Below are positions 17,585 to 25,545 of a stretch of 64,000 nucleotides of DNA, piece after piece. Both the position numbers and the translations under genes were made by a program. Each line of letters starts with the position of its first letter. Within the stretch, counting starts at the first letter, position 1. The stretch spans positions 248,001 to 312,000 of the forward strand of contig JAWKXU010000004.1 in assembly GCA_041396845.1 (NCBI GenBank), read 5' to 3'. Under the pieces are notes generated by a model. That model saw only the letters and a list, made by a program, of their open reading frames with translations. It had not been told where the DNA came from and ran no database searches. The stretch is from JAWKXU01 sp020446465. Lineage in GTDB: Bacteria; Pseudomonadota; Alphaproteobacteria; Sphingomonadales; Sphingomonadaceae.

Positions 17585-17721
17585 TGATGTGAACCCTTTC
17601 CGCCGATTCTCTACGAATAGACGAAATAATGTAACACGTTTACGAACCCACGGGGAACAGCCCTGCCCGATTTAATCAAATCGCGCACACTGTCCCGCTT
17701 TGCGACGCCCTTTCCATGACG

Positions 17722-17738
17722 GTTTGTGGTTACCAAAC
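17722..17738. promoter_or_regulatory. Inverted repeat upstream of the kinase-like gene
   Basis: GTTTG at 17722-17726 and CAAAC at 17734-17738 flank TGGTTAC, and TGGTTACCA is itself palindromic. It lies about 70-85 bases before the probable start at 17807 and could be a regulator site. The rest of 17585-17806 shows no gene. Confidence 0.25.
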
Positions 17739-17806
17739 AGTTGATAAACCGGAATGCGCAAGCATGCCGGAATACCTCTGGCATGTGGGGAAATGCCAGA
17801 ACGCCA

Positions 17807-19645
17807 ATGCTTTTCGACGATCGCCTTGCTACCGTGCTCCGCTCTGGCGCAGCGGGTGATCGCGCACGGCGGACAATGTATCTGCAATTGCTCGACTTGC
17901 TTGGCACCCTGCCGGAAGAGGCAGACTCCCCCACGATCGACGCCGCATTTGAACGCTTCGACGAACTGGCCGAGGCAATTCCGGCACACGAGCGCACTTT
18001 GATGGTGCGTGAACCGGGCGTCCGCCTATCCAATGCGCGCCTTTTGCAAAAACTCGCCGGGCAAGAACCTGTCGTGGCAGTGGCCGCGATGGAACGCGCA
18101 CGCCTGCCTGACGAGGTATGGCTGGCACTGATCCCGCAGCTTCCCGTGCGGGCGCGTGGGTTTTTGCGCAACCGGCGCGACCTGACGGACGATGTTACCC
18201 GCCTGCTGGGCAATCTTGGCGTACGTGACCTTGTCCTGACAGCGCCGGACGCTGTCCCTCTGGAGCGCAAAGCATCCAGCGCGGAAGCCGATCTTATTCT
18301 GGAGCTTGATCAGGAAGCGGAACCGGCCCCTTCGCCGGATACGCAGCCCATTGAAGCACCAGTTCATGCACAAGGCGATGATCGCGAAGCAATCGGCGAT
18401 ATTGTCAGGCGGATCGAGGAGTTTCGGCGGACGCGCGAGAGCACCTCACAAACGCCAAAGACAGGGCGTGGACGAAACGACAGCCCCACCCTGCCCCTCC
18501 ACGGCGGGGCCGATGCTAATCGCATAACAACATCTGCCGCCTTCGACTTCATGACCGATTCGTCTGGACGCATCATCTGGGCAGACCCGGCAATGGCGCC
18601 GATGGCTGTGGGGGTTACGCTCAGCGCGCAAGGCGCGGTCTCCCCCGTCACGCTCGACGATGTTTCGCGCGGTGCACTTTTAGCCAAACAGCCCATTTCG
18701 GCAGGTCAGCTCACCATTGCAGGAGCGCCAGCCATCAGCGGCCAATGGCGCATCGATGCCACGCCCACATTCAGGTTTTCGGACGGCGTGTTCGAAGGTT
18801 ACTCAGGGCGATTGCGCCGTGAGGCTGGCACGGCATCGGCCAAGGCGCACCTGTCCGACGCATCCGACCGGATCAGGCAGATGCTGCATGAACTACGAAC
18901 CCCTGTGAACGCAATTCAGGGCTTTTCCGAAGTCATTCAGCAGCAGATCTTTGGTCCCGCCCCGCACGAATATCGCGCGCTTGCCGCTGCTATCGCTGGC
19001 GATGCCGCGCGTATCCTCGCCGGGTTTGACGAACTGGACCGCCTTGCCCGTCTTGAAACCGGAACGCTGGAACTGGACGAAGGTCATTGCGATTTTGCAA
19101 GGGTCATCCGCACAACGGTCGATCGGATAACCCCGCTGCTAACCAGCCGGAACAGCGCGATCACCGTCAAGAGTGCGGACGAACCCTGGCTCGTTCCCAT
19201 GTACGGAGGCGATGCCGAACGGCTGGCATGGCGCATCCTGGCCAGCCTCGCCACGGCTATCACGGCCGGCGAAGAACGCGCCATCCGCTGCAAGATAGGC
19301 GATGGATCTGTTACGTTTACTTTCGACCTTCCAGCCGCACTGGCTGACAGTGAAGACCTCTTTTCCGCCAGCCCGCGCGCGCCATCCTCACAAGCATTAA
19401 GCGCAGGCCTGTTCGGAACGGGCTTCGCCTTGCGGCTTGCACGCGCTGAAGCACAGGCCATCTCTGGCGACCTTGTGCACTGTGGAGATGCACTGCAACT
19501 TTCGCTGCCATACTTGACCGCAGGGCAAAGCGGCCATAGCGATAGGGACGTAGCGACTTCGAAAACCGATCCAGCCGGTATCGGTGCGAAAGCACAGGGG
19601 CACAGCAACGGCGATAATGCGCGCGATAACGGATCTTCCGGATAA
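17807..19645 (+). CDS. Degenerate histidine-kinase-like protein
   Basis: About 612 residues with no membrane span. Residues 1-180 are helical (LFDDRLATVLRSGAAGDRARR); a linker follows; a PAS-like segment begins at AAFDFMTDSSGRIIWADPA; a HisKA-like helix keeps the His in MLHELRTPVNAIQGFSEVI. The catalytic domain is poor: no proper N-box, no DxGxG, and the G2 box reads GLFGTGFALRLARAEA. It may act as a phosphotransfer or scaffold protein rather than a kinase. Start is uncertain: ATGs at 17783 and 17807 and a GTG at 17726 are in frame. It overlaps the next gene by 29 bases. Confidence 0.75.
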   Translation: MLFDDRLATVLRSGAAGDRARRTMYLQLLDLLGTLPEEADSPTIDAAFERFDELAEAIPAHERTLMVREPGVRLSNARLLQKLAGQEPVVAVAAMERARLPDEVWLALIPQLPVRARGFLRNRRDLTDDVTRLLGNLGVRDLVLTAPDAVPLERKASSAEADLILELDQEAEPAPSPDTQPIEAPVHAQGDDREAIGDIVRRIEEFRRTRESTSQTPKTGRGRNDSPTLPLHGGADANRITTSAAFDFMTDSSGRIIWADPAMAPMAVGVTLSAQGAVSPVTLDDVSRGALLAKQPISAGQLTIAGAPAISGQWRIDATPTFRFSDGVFEGYSGRLRREAGTASAKAHLSDASDRIRQMLHELRTPVNAIQGFSEVIQQQIFGPAPHEYRALAAAIAGDAARILAGFDELDRLARLETGTLELDEGHCDFARVIRTTVDRITPLLTSRNSAITVKSADEPWLVPMYGGDAERLAWRILASLATAITAGEERAIRCKIGDGSVTFTFDLPAALADSEDLFSASPRAPSSQALSAGLFGTGFALRLARAEAQAISGDLVHCGDALQLSLPYLTAGQSGHSDRDVATSKTDPAGIGAKAQGHSNGDNARDNGSSG

Positions 19646-20615
19646 AAGGTCTATTGCGCGGTTTCCCCGCGACTTTGGTCAGCGTTTCATTCTGACTGTC
19701 GATACAGAAGAAGAATTCGACTGGGACGCCCCCTTCTCCCGCGAAGGTCATGGCCTGCGCCATATCCCTGAGCTGGCCCGGTTTCAGACCTTTTGTGAAG
19801 AACGCGGCGTTGTCCCGCTCTATCTCGTCGATTATCCTATCGCCACATCACCCCTTGCCGCAGAGATACTGGGCAAGCCGCTGGAAGAGGGCAAGGCGGA
19901 AATCGGGGTCCAGCTTCACCCATGGGTGAACCCGCCATTCACAGAAGAAGTCAACGACTACAATAGCTTCGCCGGCAATCTTCCGGACGATCTGGAGAGA
20001 GAAAAGCTGCTGATCTTGCGCGACACGATCGCACAGAACTTTCACTGTGCGCCCGTTGCATACCGCGCGGGCCGCTATGGCCTTGGCCCAAAGACCGGTC
20101 AGTTCCTCAAGGAAGCGGGGATTGGCGTCGATACTTCTGTGCGTGCGCGGTTCGATTATTCTGCATCGCACGGCCGCAATTACAGGGACCACCTTACCAA
20201 CCCCTATTGGGTCGATGGCAGCGATCACACGCTGCTGGAACTGCCTTTGACAACAGTGTTCACTGGCCCGCTCAGGCGGATCGGTCGAAAGCTCTATCCA
20301 AGTTTGTGGCGCACCCCCCAGATCAGGGGATTGCTGGCCCATCTGCGGTTGATGGATCGTATTCCGCTAACCCCGGAAGGCGTCGAGATCCGTGAAGCGA
20401 TGCGCGGCGCAAATGCCGCAATTGCTAAAGGCTTGCCAGTCCTGGTCACATCCTTCCACAGCCCCTCTCTCAGCCCCGGCCATACGCCTTATGTGCGAAC
20501 TGACGCCGATCTTGAGGCTCTATATGCCTGGTGGGACGACATGATTAAGCATTTGAAGGCGCGCGGGGTGCAGCCAACGAGCGTCAAGGAAATACTTGCC
20601 TCGGTGGAACATTGA
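19617..20615 (+). CDS. Polysaccharide deacetylase family protein
   Basis: About 332 residues of the NodB-like deacetylase fold. ILTVDTEEEFDWD carries the metal-binding Asp pair region, VQLHPWVNPPF a His site, YRAGRYGLGPKTGQFLKEAGIGVDTSV the catalytic Arg strand, and LVTSFHSPSLSPGHTPYV the C-terminal His. No signal peptide is seen. Members of this branch are usually found with surface polysaccharide genes. The start inside the upstream kinase-like gene suggests the two are co-translated. Confidence 0.83.
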   Translation: MRAITDLPDKRSIARFPRDFGQRFILTVDTEEEFDWDAPFSREGHGLRHIPELARFQTFCEERGVVPLYLVDYPIATSPLAAEILGKPLEEGKAEIGVQLHPWVNPPFTEEVNDYNSFAGNLPDDLEREKLLILRDTIAQNFHCAPVAYRAGRYGLGPKTGQFLKEAGIGVDTSVRARFDYSASHGRNYRDHLTNPYWVDGSDHTLLELPLTTVFTGPLRRIGRKLYPSLWRTPQIRGLLAHLRLMDRIPLTPEGVEIREAMRGANAAIAKGLPVLVTSFHSPSLSPGHTPYVRTDADLEALYAWWDDMIKHLKARGVQPTSVKEILASVEH

Positions 20616-20697
20616 CCGGCAATCGGCAAAACGCAAAACTATTGCACGAAGCCGCTTGCCACGCGGCCCTGTGCAAGCTAGGCCACGCCCCGCAATC

Positions 20698-20774
20698 GGG
20701 GCCTGTAGCTCAGCGGTTAGAGCTGGCCGCTCATAACGGCTAGGTCGCGGGTTCGAATCCTGCCGGGCCCACCA
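20698..20774 (+). tRNA. tRNA with CAU anticodon (elongator Met or Ile2)
   Basis: 77-base cloverleaf. Acceptor GGGCCTG pairs with CGGGCCC, anticodon loop CTCATAA, T-arm GGTTCGAATCC, CCA encoded. A CAU anticodon can be elongator methionine or lysidine-modified isoleucine; the sequence resembles E. coli ileX in parts but I cannot decide between them. Confidence 0.93.
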
Positions 20775-20800
20775 TTGCAGATCGCCTTGTGGCGAACGGT

Positions 20801-20877
<77 letters not shown>

Positions 20878-20905
20878 ATTCATTTATTCCTGAACTTCAT
20901 ACTGC

Positions 20906-20932
20906 TTGACGCCTGTCGGAAAGGCACTGTAA
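20906..20932 (+). promoter_or_regulatory. Probable tRNA-Val promoter
   Basis: TTGACG at 20906-20911 and CTGTAA near 20927-20932, about 20 bases before tRNA-Val; matches the alphaproteobacterial housekeeping pattern with a short spacer. Confidence 0.45.
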
Positions 20933-20951
20933 GGGCGCACTTCCCAATTCA

Positions 20952-21027
20952 GGGCGGTTAGCTCAGCTGGTAGAGCATCTCGTTTACACCGAGAGGGTCG
21001 GCGGTTCGAACCCGTCACCGCCCACCA
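20952..21027 (+). tRNA. tRNA-Val (anticodon TAC), island integration site
   Basis: 76-base cloverleaf. Acceptor GGGCGGT with ACCGCCC, anticodon loop TTTACAC (TAC), T-arm GGTTCGAACCC, CCA at 21025-21027. Its 3' bases CCCGTCACCGC (21011-21021) recur at 32555-32565, marking it as the target of the downstream island. Confidence 0.95.
21011..21021. repeat. Left attachment-site repeat (attL)
   Basis: CCCGTCACCGC within the tRNA-Val T-arm/acceptor, exactly repeated at 32555-32565. Six bases before it match in part (TTCGAA versus TTTGAT). Confidence 0.7.
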
Positions 21028-21137
21028 TTTTCCTGTTCACAGACGTCCGCATTCGTCTAGACAAACCCCAGAAAATCGCCATATTTTAACCCCAACAGGC
21101 CGTTGGCGTTCAACTGCGTTCGCTGACAGCCTGCCCG

Positions 21138-21205
21138 GATTGGGGGTATAATGTGGGGTATCTTGAAATACCCCCGACAAAATACCCCCAGATGGCAAGG
21201 GGTAT
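21138..21205. repeat. GGGGGTAT motif cluster at island left end
   Basis: Copies of GGGGTAT or GGGGGTAT at 21142-21149, 21155-21161 and 21199-21205, and reversed (ATACCCCC) at 21168-21175 and 21182-21189. They sit between the tRNA and the integrase start and recur at the right end, the placement expected for integrase arm-type sites. Confidence 0.55.
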
Positions 21206-21212
21206 GTTGGCC

Positions 21213-21596
21213 ATGGCGCTCACTGATATTGCGATACGAAATGCCAAGCCGCGCGCAAAACCTTACAAAATGGGTGATGCTGGCGGGCTTTATCTGATGG
21301 TCACTCCCGCAGGCGGAAAGCTCTGGCGGCTCAAGTTTCGCGTTGCCGGAAAGGAAAAGTTGCTTTCGCTGGGCGGCTGGCCCGATGTGAGTCTCGCCAA
21401 TGCACGCAAGGAACGCGATACCGCACGCGAAACGCTGGCGGCTGGTGCCGATCCAGCACGAGAAAAGCAGCAAGCAAAACATCTCGCGAGGGTTTCTGCT
21501 GCAAATACATTTGGTGAGATTGCACAGGAACTTATCGACAAACGCCTAAGGGCATCGCGCCGGGGCAGTGGTCTGCCTATGTCGAAAACAACCTGA
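21213..21596 (+). pseudogene. Tyrosine integrase, N-terminal fragment
   Basis: About 112 residues of a P4-type integrase: the DUF4102 arm-DNA-binding domain (LTDIAIRNAKPRAKPYKMGDAGGLYLMVTPAGGKLWRLKF, GWPDVSLANARKERDTAR) and the start of the core-binding domain (TFGEIAQELIDKR). At about 21548 similarity stops and the sequence enters the type ISP gene in a different frame, giving a short tail and a stop at 21596. The catalytic domain with the Arg-His-Arg-Tyr residues is missing, so no recombination activity is expected. Full-length relatives are about 400 residues. Confidence 0.85.
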
Positions 21597-22011
21597 TCCC
21601 ACGCATTCATGGCTTCGAATTGCTGATGGCCAGCTATGCGATGTGCCACATGAAGCTGGATATGGTGCTAACCGGCCTTGGCTATAGGCCCTCTGCCAAT
21701 CCGCCCCGCCTTGGCGTTTATCTGACAAATAGCCTTGAAGAAGGCGAACGGGTGGAACAGACACTGTTTGGCCTTTCGCGTGCCATCGCGGAGGAAGCCA
21801 AGGCGGCGAATGATATCAAGCGTCAAACGCCCATCATGTGCGTGATCGGCAACCCGCCATACAATTCGAGCAGCTCGAACAATGGACCTTGGATCGATGG
21901 CCTCATTGCGCCGTACAAGGCGGAACTGGGCGAGCAAAAGGTCAATCTCAATGATGACTACGTCAAGTTTTTGAGGCTTGGCGAAAGTTACATTGAGCGG
22001 AGTGGTGACGT
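21551..22011 (+). pseudogene. Type ISP restriction-modification enzyme, middle fragment
   Basis: Frame from about 21551 encodes SAYVENNLIPRIHGFELLMASYAMCHMKLDMVL, then PPRLGVYLTNSLEEGE and the N6-adenine methyltransferase motif GNPPYN near 21860, ending in DDYVKFLRLGESYIERSGD where the IS is inserted. This is the methyltransferase region of single-chain type ISP enzymes. The N-terminal nuclease, helicase and methyltransferase motif I are absent, lost at the junction with the integrase. The frame stays open into the IS until 22066. Continues at 23268. Confidence 0.82.
22008..22011. repeat. IS target-site duplication ACGT (left copy)
   Basis: ACGT directly before the IS terminal repeat; the second copy is at 23268-23271. 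Removing the IS and one copy joins GGTGACGTCAATGGC, which restores the host reading frame (SGDVNGQGVLAMI). Confidence 0.6.
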
Positions 22012-22037
22012 GACCCCCAGCTTTCCCCCAGCTGGGA

Positions 22038-22930
22038 TTAGAGCCGGGCGGTTGTTTTGCGCATAAGCGCGGTTGAAGCAATGGGCTGCGTAGCGGAGCC
22101 CGTAGGGCGTAGCGAAGCAGGCCATTGCTTATCCAGTTCAGCGGCGAACGCCGCCGGTGTTGCGTAACCGAGAGACGAGTGTGGTCGCTCCCGATTGTAG
22201 TCTTCGACCCAGGCCGCGATCTCGACACGGGCATGGGCCATGCTCAAGAACAGCGTCTCGTTGAGCAGTTCGTCGCGCATGCGGCCATTGAAGCTCTCGA
22301 CATAGCCATTCTGCATCGGCCTTCCGGGCGCGATGTAATGCCACTCCACGCCGACCTCGCCGCACCATGCCAGCACAGCGTTGCTGGTGAGCTCGGTGCC
22401 ATTGTCGCTGACGATCATGCCTGGCTTGCCGCGCTGTTCGATCAGTGCGGTCAGCTCGCGAACGACACGGCGACCAGAGATCGAGGTGTCCGGCACCGCT
22501 GCCAGGCACTCCCGGGTCACGTCATCGACCACGTTGAGCACCCGGAACCGTCTTCCCAGAAGCCATCTGGTCGTGAACAAAGTCCAGGCTCCAGCGCTGG
22601 TTCGGCAGCGCCAGAACCGGAGCAGGTGCCCTTGTGCCAACAGCACGCCTGCGGCTTCGTCGTCGCCTTACTGCCAGCCCTTCTTCCTTGTAGAGCCTCT
22701 GGGTCTTCTTGCGGTTGATCATGATCCCCTCCCGGCGCAGCAGGATATGCAGACGGCGATAGCCGAACCGGCGACGCTGGTTGGCCAGCTCGCGCAGCAC
22801 CGCGAAGCTCCGGCATCATCGTCCCGGGTGGAACGGTAACGCACGCTTTTGCGATCAGCATCGATAACGACGGCACGCCCGCCGCTCGCTCATCCCGTGG
22901 CACACCTGGAGATGAGCAACAGCTTCCCGC
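22038..22930 (-). pseudogene. IS3-family transposase orfB (frameshifted)
   Basis: DDE integrase core in pieces. One frame holds RELANQRRRFGYRRLHILLRREG through NQRWSLDFVHDQMASGK; the frame then changes near 22555 to RRFRVLNVVDDVTRECLAAVPDTS, VSDNGTELTSNAVLAWC, MQNGYVESFNGRMRDELLNETLF and YNRERPHSSLGY. Further upstream LTPAAQREAVAHLQ and KSVRYRSTR are again in other frames. At least three indels, so no full-length protein is possible unless the sequence has errors. Confidence 0.85.
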
Positions 22931-22949
22931 TGCGCGGCGGGCGTCAGAA

Positions 22950-23209
22950 CTTTTTGCCAGAAGATCCTTCAGAGCAGCCTTGTCCAGCATCGCATCGGCC
23001 AGCAGCCGCTTGAGCTTGGCGTTCTCGCTCTCGAGCTCCTTCAGTCGGCGGGCATCGGACACTTCCATCCCGCCATACTTCGACTTCCAGTTGTAGATCG
23101 TCGCTTCAGATACACCGTGCCGACGGGCCAGGTCAGCGGTCTTGGCTCCCGCCTCCGCTTCCTTCAGCACCCCGATAATCTGCTCTTCTGAAAACCTCGT
23201 ACGCTTCAT
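22950..23209 (-). CDS. IS3-family transposase orfA
   Basis: From ATG 23209: MKRTRFSEEQIIGVLKEAEAG, helix-turn-helix KTADLARRHGVSEATIYNWKSKYG, leucine-zipper-like LKELESENAKLKRLLADAMLDKAALKDLL. In related elements orfA ends with AKKF-stop over an A6G slippery run; here the run has only five A (T5 at 22951-22955 on the plus strand), so the stop is bypassed and the frame runs on to about 22517 as meaningless sequence. The boundary given is where similarity ends. Confidence 0.75.
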
Positions 23210-23267
23210 CGTCTGTCCTTCCTTCAAGGCCAGACTCTAATCGCTCGTGGAGGAAAATCAGGGGGTC

Positions 23268-24793
23268 ACGTCAATGGCCAAGGCGTTTTGGCCATGATTA
23301 CCAACAATTCTTTCCTCGATGGAATCACGCAAAGACACATGCGCCGTCATTTGCGCCGAACCTTTGACGCGATTTATGTCATGAATCTCCATGGGGACAT
23401 TCGAACGGATTCGGGATTTTCCGACAAGGACGAAAACGTCTTCGACATCACCCAAGGTGTTGCCATATCCATATTCATAAGGAAGGGGATGCCTGAAAGG
23501 GCCAAACTTGGCCAAGTGCGCTACGTCGACATGCACGGAAGCCGAAAATCAAAGTATGAGCGGCTGTTTTCAGATTCGCTTTCGTCCGCGAAATTCTCCC
23601 AGATTGAAGCCGAAGCGCCAAATTACCGGTTCCTGCCATCCAGCGACCCTTCGCGGGAAGCTTATGAAGCTGGGTTCCCCATCAATGCGCTCGCTTTGAC
23701 ATACAGTTCAGGAGTCCAAACCAAGCGAGACAGCATATGTGTTGCACACACGCGTGCAGACTTGGAGGCGGTATTATCGGACTTCGCTGAAGCTCCAGAG
23801 GATACGCTGCGCGAAAAGTACGGGTTGCCTAAAGACGGACGCGATTGGACCATCAGCAACGCGAAGGCCGATGTTATTTCCGGCAAAGGCGAGATATGCG
23901 AGTTCACCTATAAACCGTTTGATACCCGGTTCTTCTATTACTCTGGGAAAACGAAAGGCTTTGTGGCCTACCCGCGCCGCGATGTCATGCAGCACATCGT
24001 CGGCAGGCAAAACCTCTCATTGTTGTTCAACCGCCAGAATGTAAGGGACTATTTTTCATATGCAGGATTGACGCCGTTTGCCTGCAATCACGGCACGTTC
24101 TATCTCGGGAACAGAGGACAAGACTACTGCTTCCCACTCTACCTCTACCCAGAGGATGACACCCTCGACCAATCGATCCAGGTCAATTTCGAACCCAAGC
24201 TTTACGCCCGCATTCGTAAGGCGGCTGGTCTCAGCAGCACCCCAGCCGCGCCCGATGGCAGTGCGATTGAATCCGGGGCGTTCCGCCATGCCACAGGCGA
24301 TGCACGCCCGGATGAAGTGAAGGTGTTCGATTATATCTATGGCGTGCTGCATTGCCCGGCCTATCGCGAAACCTACGCCGAATTTTTGAAAATTGATTTC
24401 CCGCGCGTCCCCTTCCCGCCATCGCCCGAAGTGTTTGCGCAGGTGAGCGCACAGGGCGAAGCCTTGCGCCGCCTGCATCTGATGGAAGATGTCGCCATTG
24501 GCGACAAGCCCTACCCCTTTGAAGGGGATGGAGACAGCGTAGTAGACAAGCCCGGCTTTGAAACTGGCCCAGATGGCGGGAAAATCTGGATCAATTCCAG
24601 TCAGTATTTCGAGAATGTTCCAGCCATCGCATGGGATTTCCCCATCGGCGGATACCAGCCCGCTCAGAAATGGCTAAAGGACCGCAAGGGCCGCGCGCTG
24701 ACCTATGACGATATTCGCCACTATCAGAAAATCATCAAAATACTGACCGAAACAGACCGCATCATTCGCGAGATTGAATTGCCGCTGGGGTGA
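23268..24793 (+). pseudogene. Type ISP restriction-modification enzyme, C-terminal fragment
   Basis: About 505 residues continuing the methyltransferase fragment after the IS: GVLAMITNNSFLDGITQRHMR, then YVMNLHGDIR, SGFSDKDENVFDITQGVAISIFIRK, FTYKPFDTRFFYYSGKTKGF and the C-terminal target-recognition region to IREIELPLG. The reading frame is intact from 23288 to the stop. With the N-terminal part deleted and the IS in the middle, neither cleavage nor methylation is expected. Type ISP enzymes normally reach about 1500-1600 residues in one chain. Confidence 0.85.
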
Positions 24794-25040
24794 TTCGCTT
24801 TCGTGGCCAACAGGATCAGCCGAAATGCGCCGATTGGGGGTATACATGCCCCTTTTTTAGGGTTCACGCTCTTGATTCACGGTAGGGTAGTTAGATTGGT
24901 CTGGGATTACACATCCCAAATAGCCACTTATCCCAAAAAAGTTTACTCAATGATGCGTCAGTGCCTTCGAAAATAGGCTAAGATTCCCTATAGTTCATGA
25001 GTGTTCAAGCGCACTAGCCTGAACAGAACTATAAGGATTG
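24794..25040. other. Gene-free stretch with repeats and hairpins
   Basis: No convincing gene. GATTGGGGGTATA at 24832-24844 is identical to 21138-21150. TGGGAT-TACAC-ATCCCA near 24902-24918 is a perfect hairpin. TTAGATTGGTCT occurs near 24891 and again near 25099. CCTATAGTTC and GAACTATAAGG (about 24985-25036) form an imperfect inverted repeat that could be the promoter/operator region for the following small genes. Confidence 0.5.
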
Positions 25041-25175
25041 ATGAAATCATGGCTCCATAAAACGAAACCCCGCCGGGTTAGGACGGGGCTCCGCGCGATT
25101 AGATTGGTCTCTCTCGCATGTGAGTTTCTACAGTTCCTAACCAATCCCGACAACAAGAAAATTGAACGCTGGTGA
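25041..25175 (+). CDS. Possible 44-residue basic protein
   Basis: ORF starting MKSWLHKTKPRRVRTGL and ending NKKIERW. AAGGA at 25033-25037 lies just before the ATG (spacing is short). Its TGA overlaps the GTG of the excisionase-like gene, the arrangement of a coupled leader. A hairpin-forming stretch with CCCCG and CGGGG lies inside it, so this could instead be an untranslated attenuator. Not recognised as a known family. Confidence 0.3.
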   Translation: MKSWLHKTKPRRVRTGLRAIRLVSLACEFLQFLTNPDNKKIERW

Positions 25176-25432
25176 ACAAACCAAGTCGCCAGCGGATTCT
25201 CAAGTCATTGGAACATATAGTGAAACTTGCAAGAAATCATGGTCTTGCCGCCAAAGGCATCAATCTCGAACCGCTCGCCTATTCAATCACTGAAGCCTGC
25301 CATGTGTCAAGCATTGGCCGCACCCGGCTCTATGCGCTTATCAAGGAAGGCAGGCTTAAAACGCGCAAGATCGGCAAGCGCACGCTTATTCCCGCATCAA
25401 GTCTGCGCGCCCTGATAGAAGGGGAAGCATGA
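25172..25432 (+). CDS. Excisionase/AlpA-like DNA-binding protein
   Basis: 86 residues from GTG 25172. C-terminal half carries a MerR-type helix-turn-helix of the excisionase family: YSITEACHVSSIGRTRLYALIKEG, then a wing RLKTRKIGKRTLIP and SSLRALIEGE. In satellite elements such proteins activate or direct excision; the partner integrase here is truncated. The stop overlaps the next start (ATGA), so it leads a tightly packed island operon. Confidence 0.75.
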   Translation: MNKPSRQRILKSLEHIVKLARNHGLAAKGINLEPLAYSITEACHVSSIGRTRLYALIKEGRLKTRKIGKRTLIPASSLRALIEGEA

Positions 25433-25545
25433 GCCATGCCCCGGTGGCGATGCAATCGCAATTCCTGATCGCAGCCCATCACGTTCGCCCCGAACTGGCA
25501 GTGATGATCGCAGCACTGGCATTTGGTGGAGGTGCCAATGTCTAG
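25429..25545 (+). CDS. 38-residue small protein
   Basis: ORF MSHAPVAMQSQFLIAAHH...GGGANV, overlapping the stop of the excisionase-like gene (ATGA) and ending 5 bases inside the next gene. Overlaps on both sides suggest a real translated link. Moderately hydrophobic C-terminal half; family not recognised. Confidence 0.5.
   Translation: MSHAPVAMQSQFLIAAHHVRPELAVMIAALAFGGGANV

Larger units (their letters stand above)
22012..23267 (-). mobile_element. IS3-family insertion sequence, decayed
   Basis: 1256 bp with terminal inverted repeats GACCCCCAGCTTTCCCCC (left) and, reversed, GACCCCCTGATTTTCCTCC (right). It has an IS3-type two-frame transposase on the minus strand (orfA at the right end, DDE orfB after it). 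It splits the type ISP gene. Several single-base indels break orfB, so it is probably inactive by itself. Confidence 0.85.

Noticed and set aside
22009..23270. IS ends read as TGACCCC...GGGGTCA with a 2-base CG duplication
   Set aside because: It is formally possible because the flanks are palindromic, but a 4-base ACGT duplication with ends GACCCCC fits the usual size for this family and gives the same restored gene.
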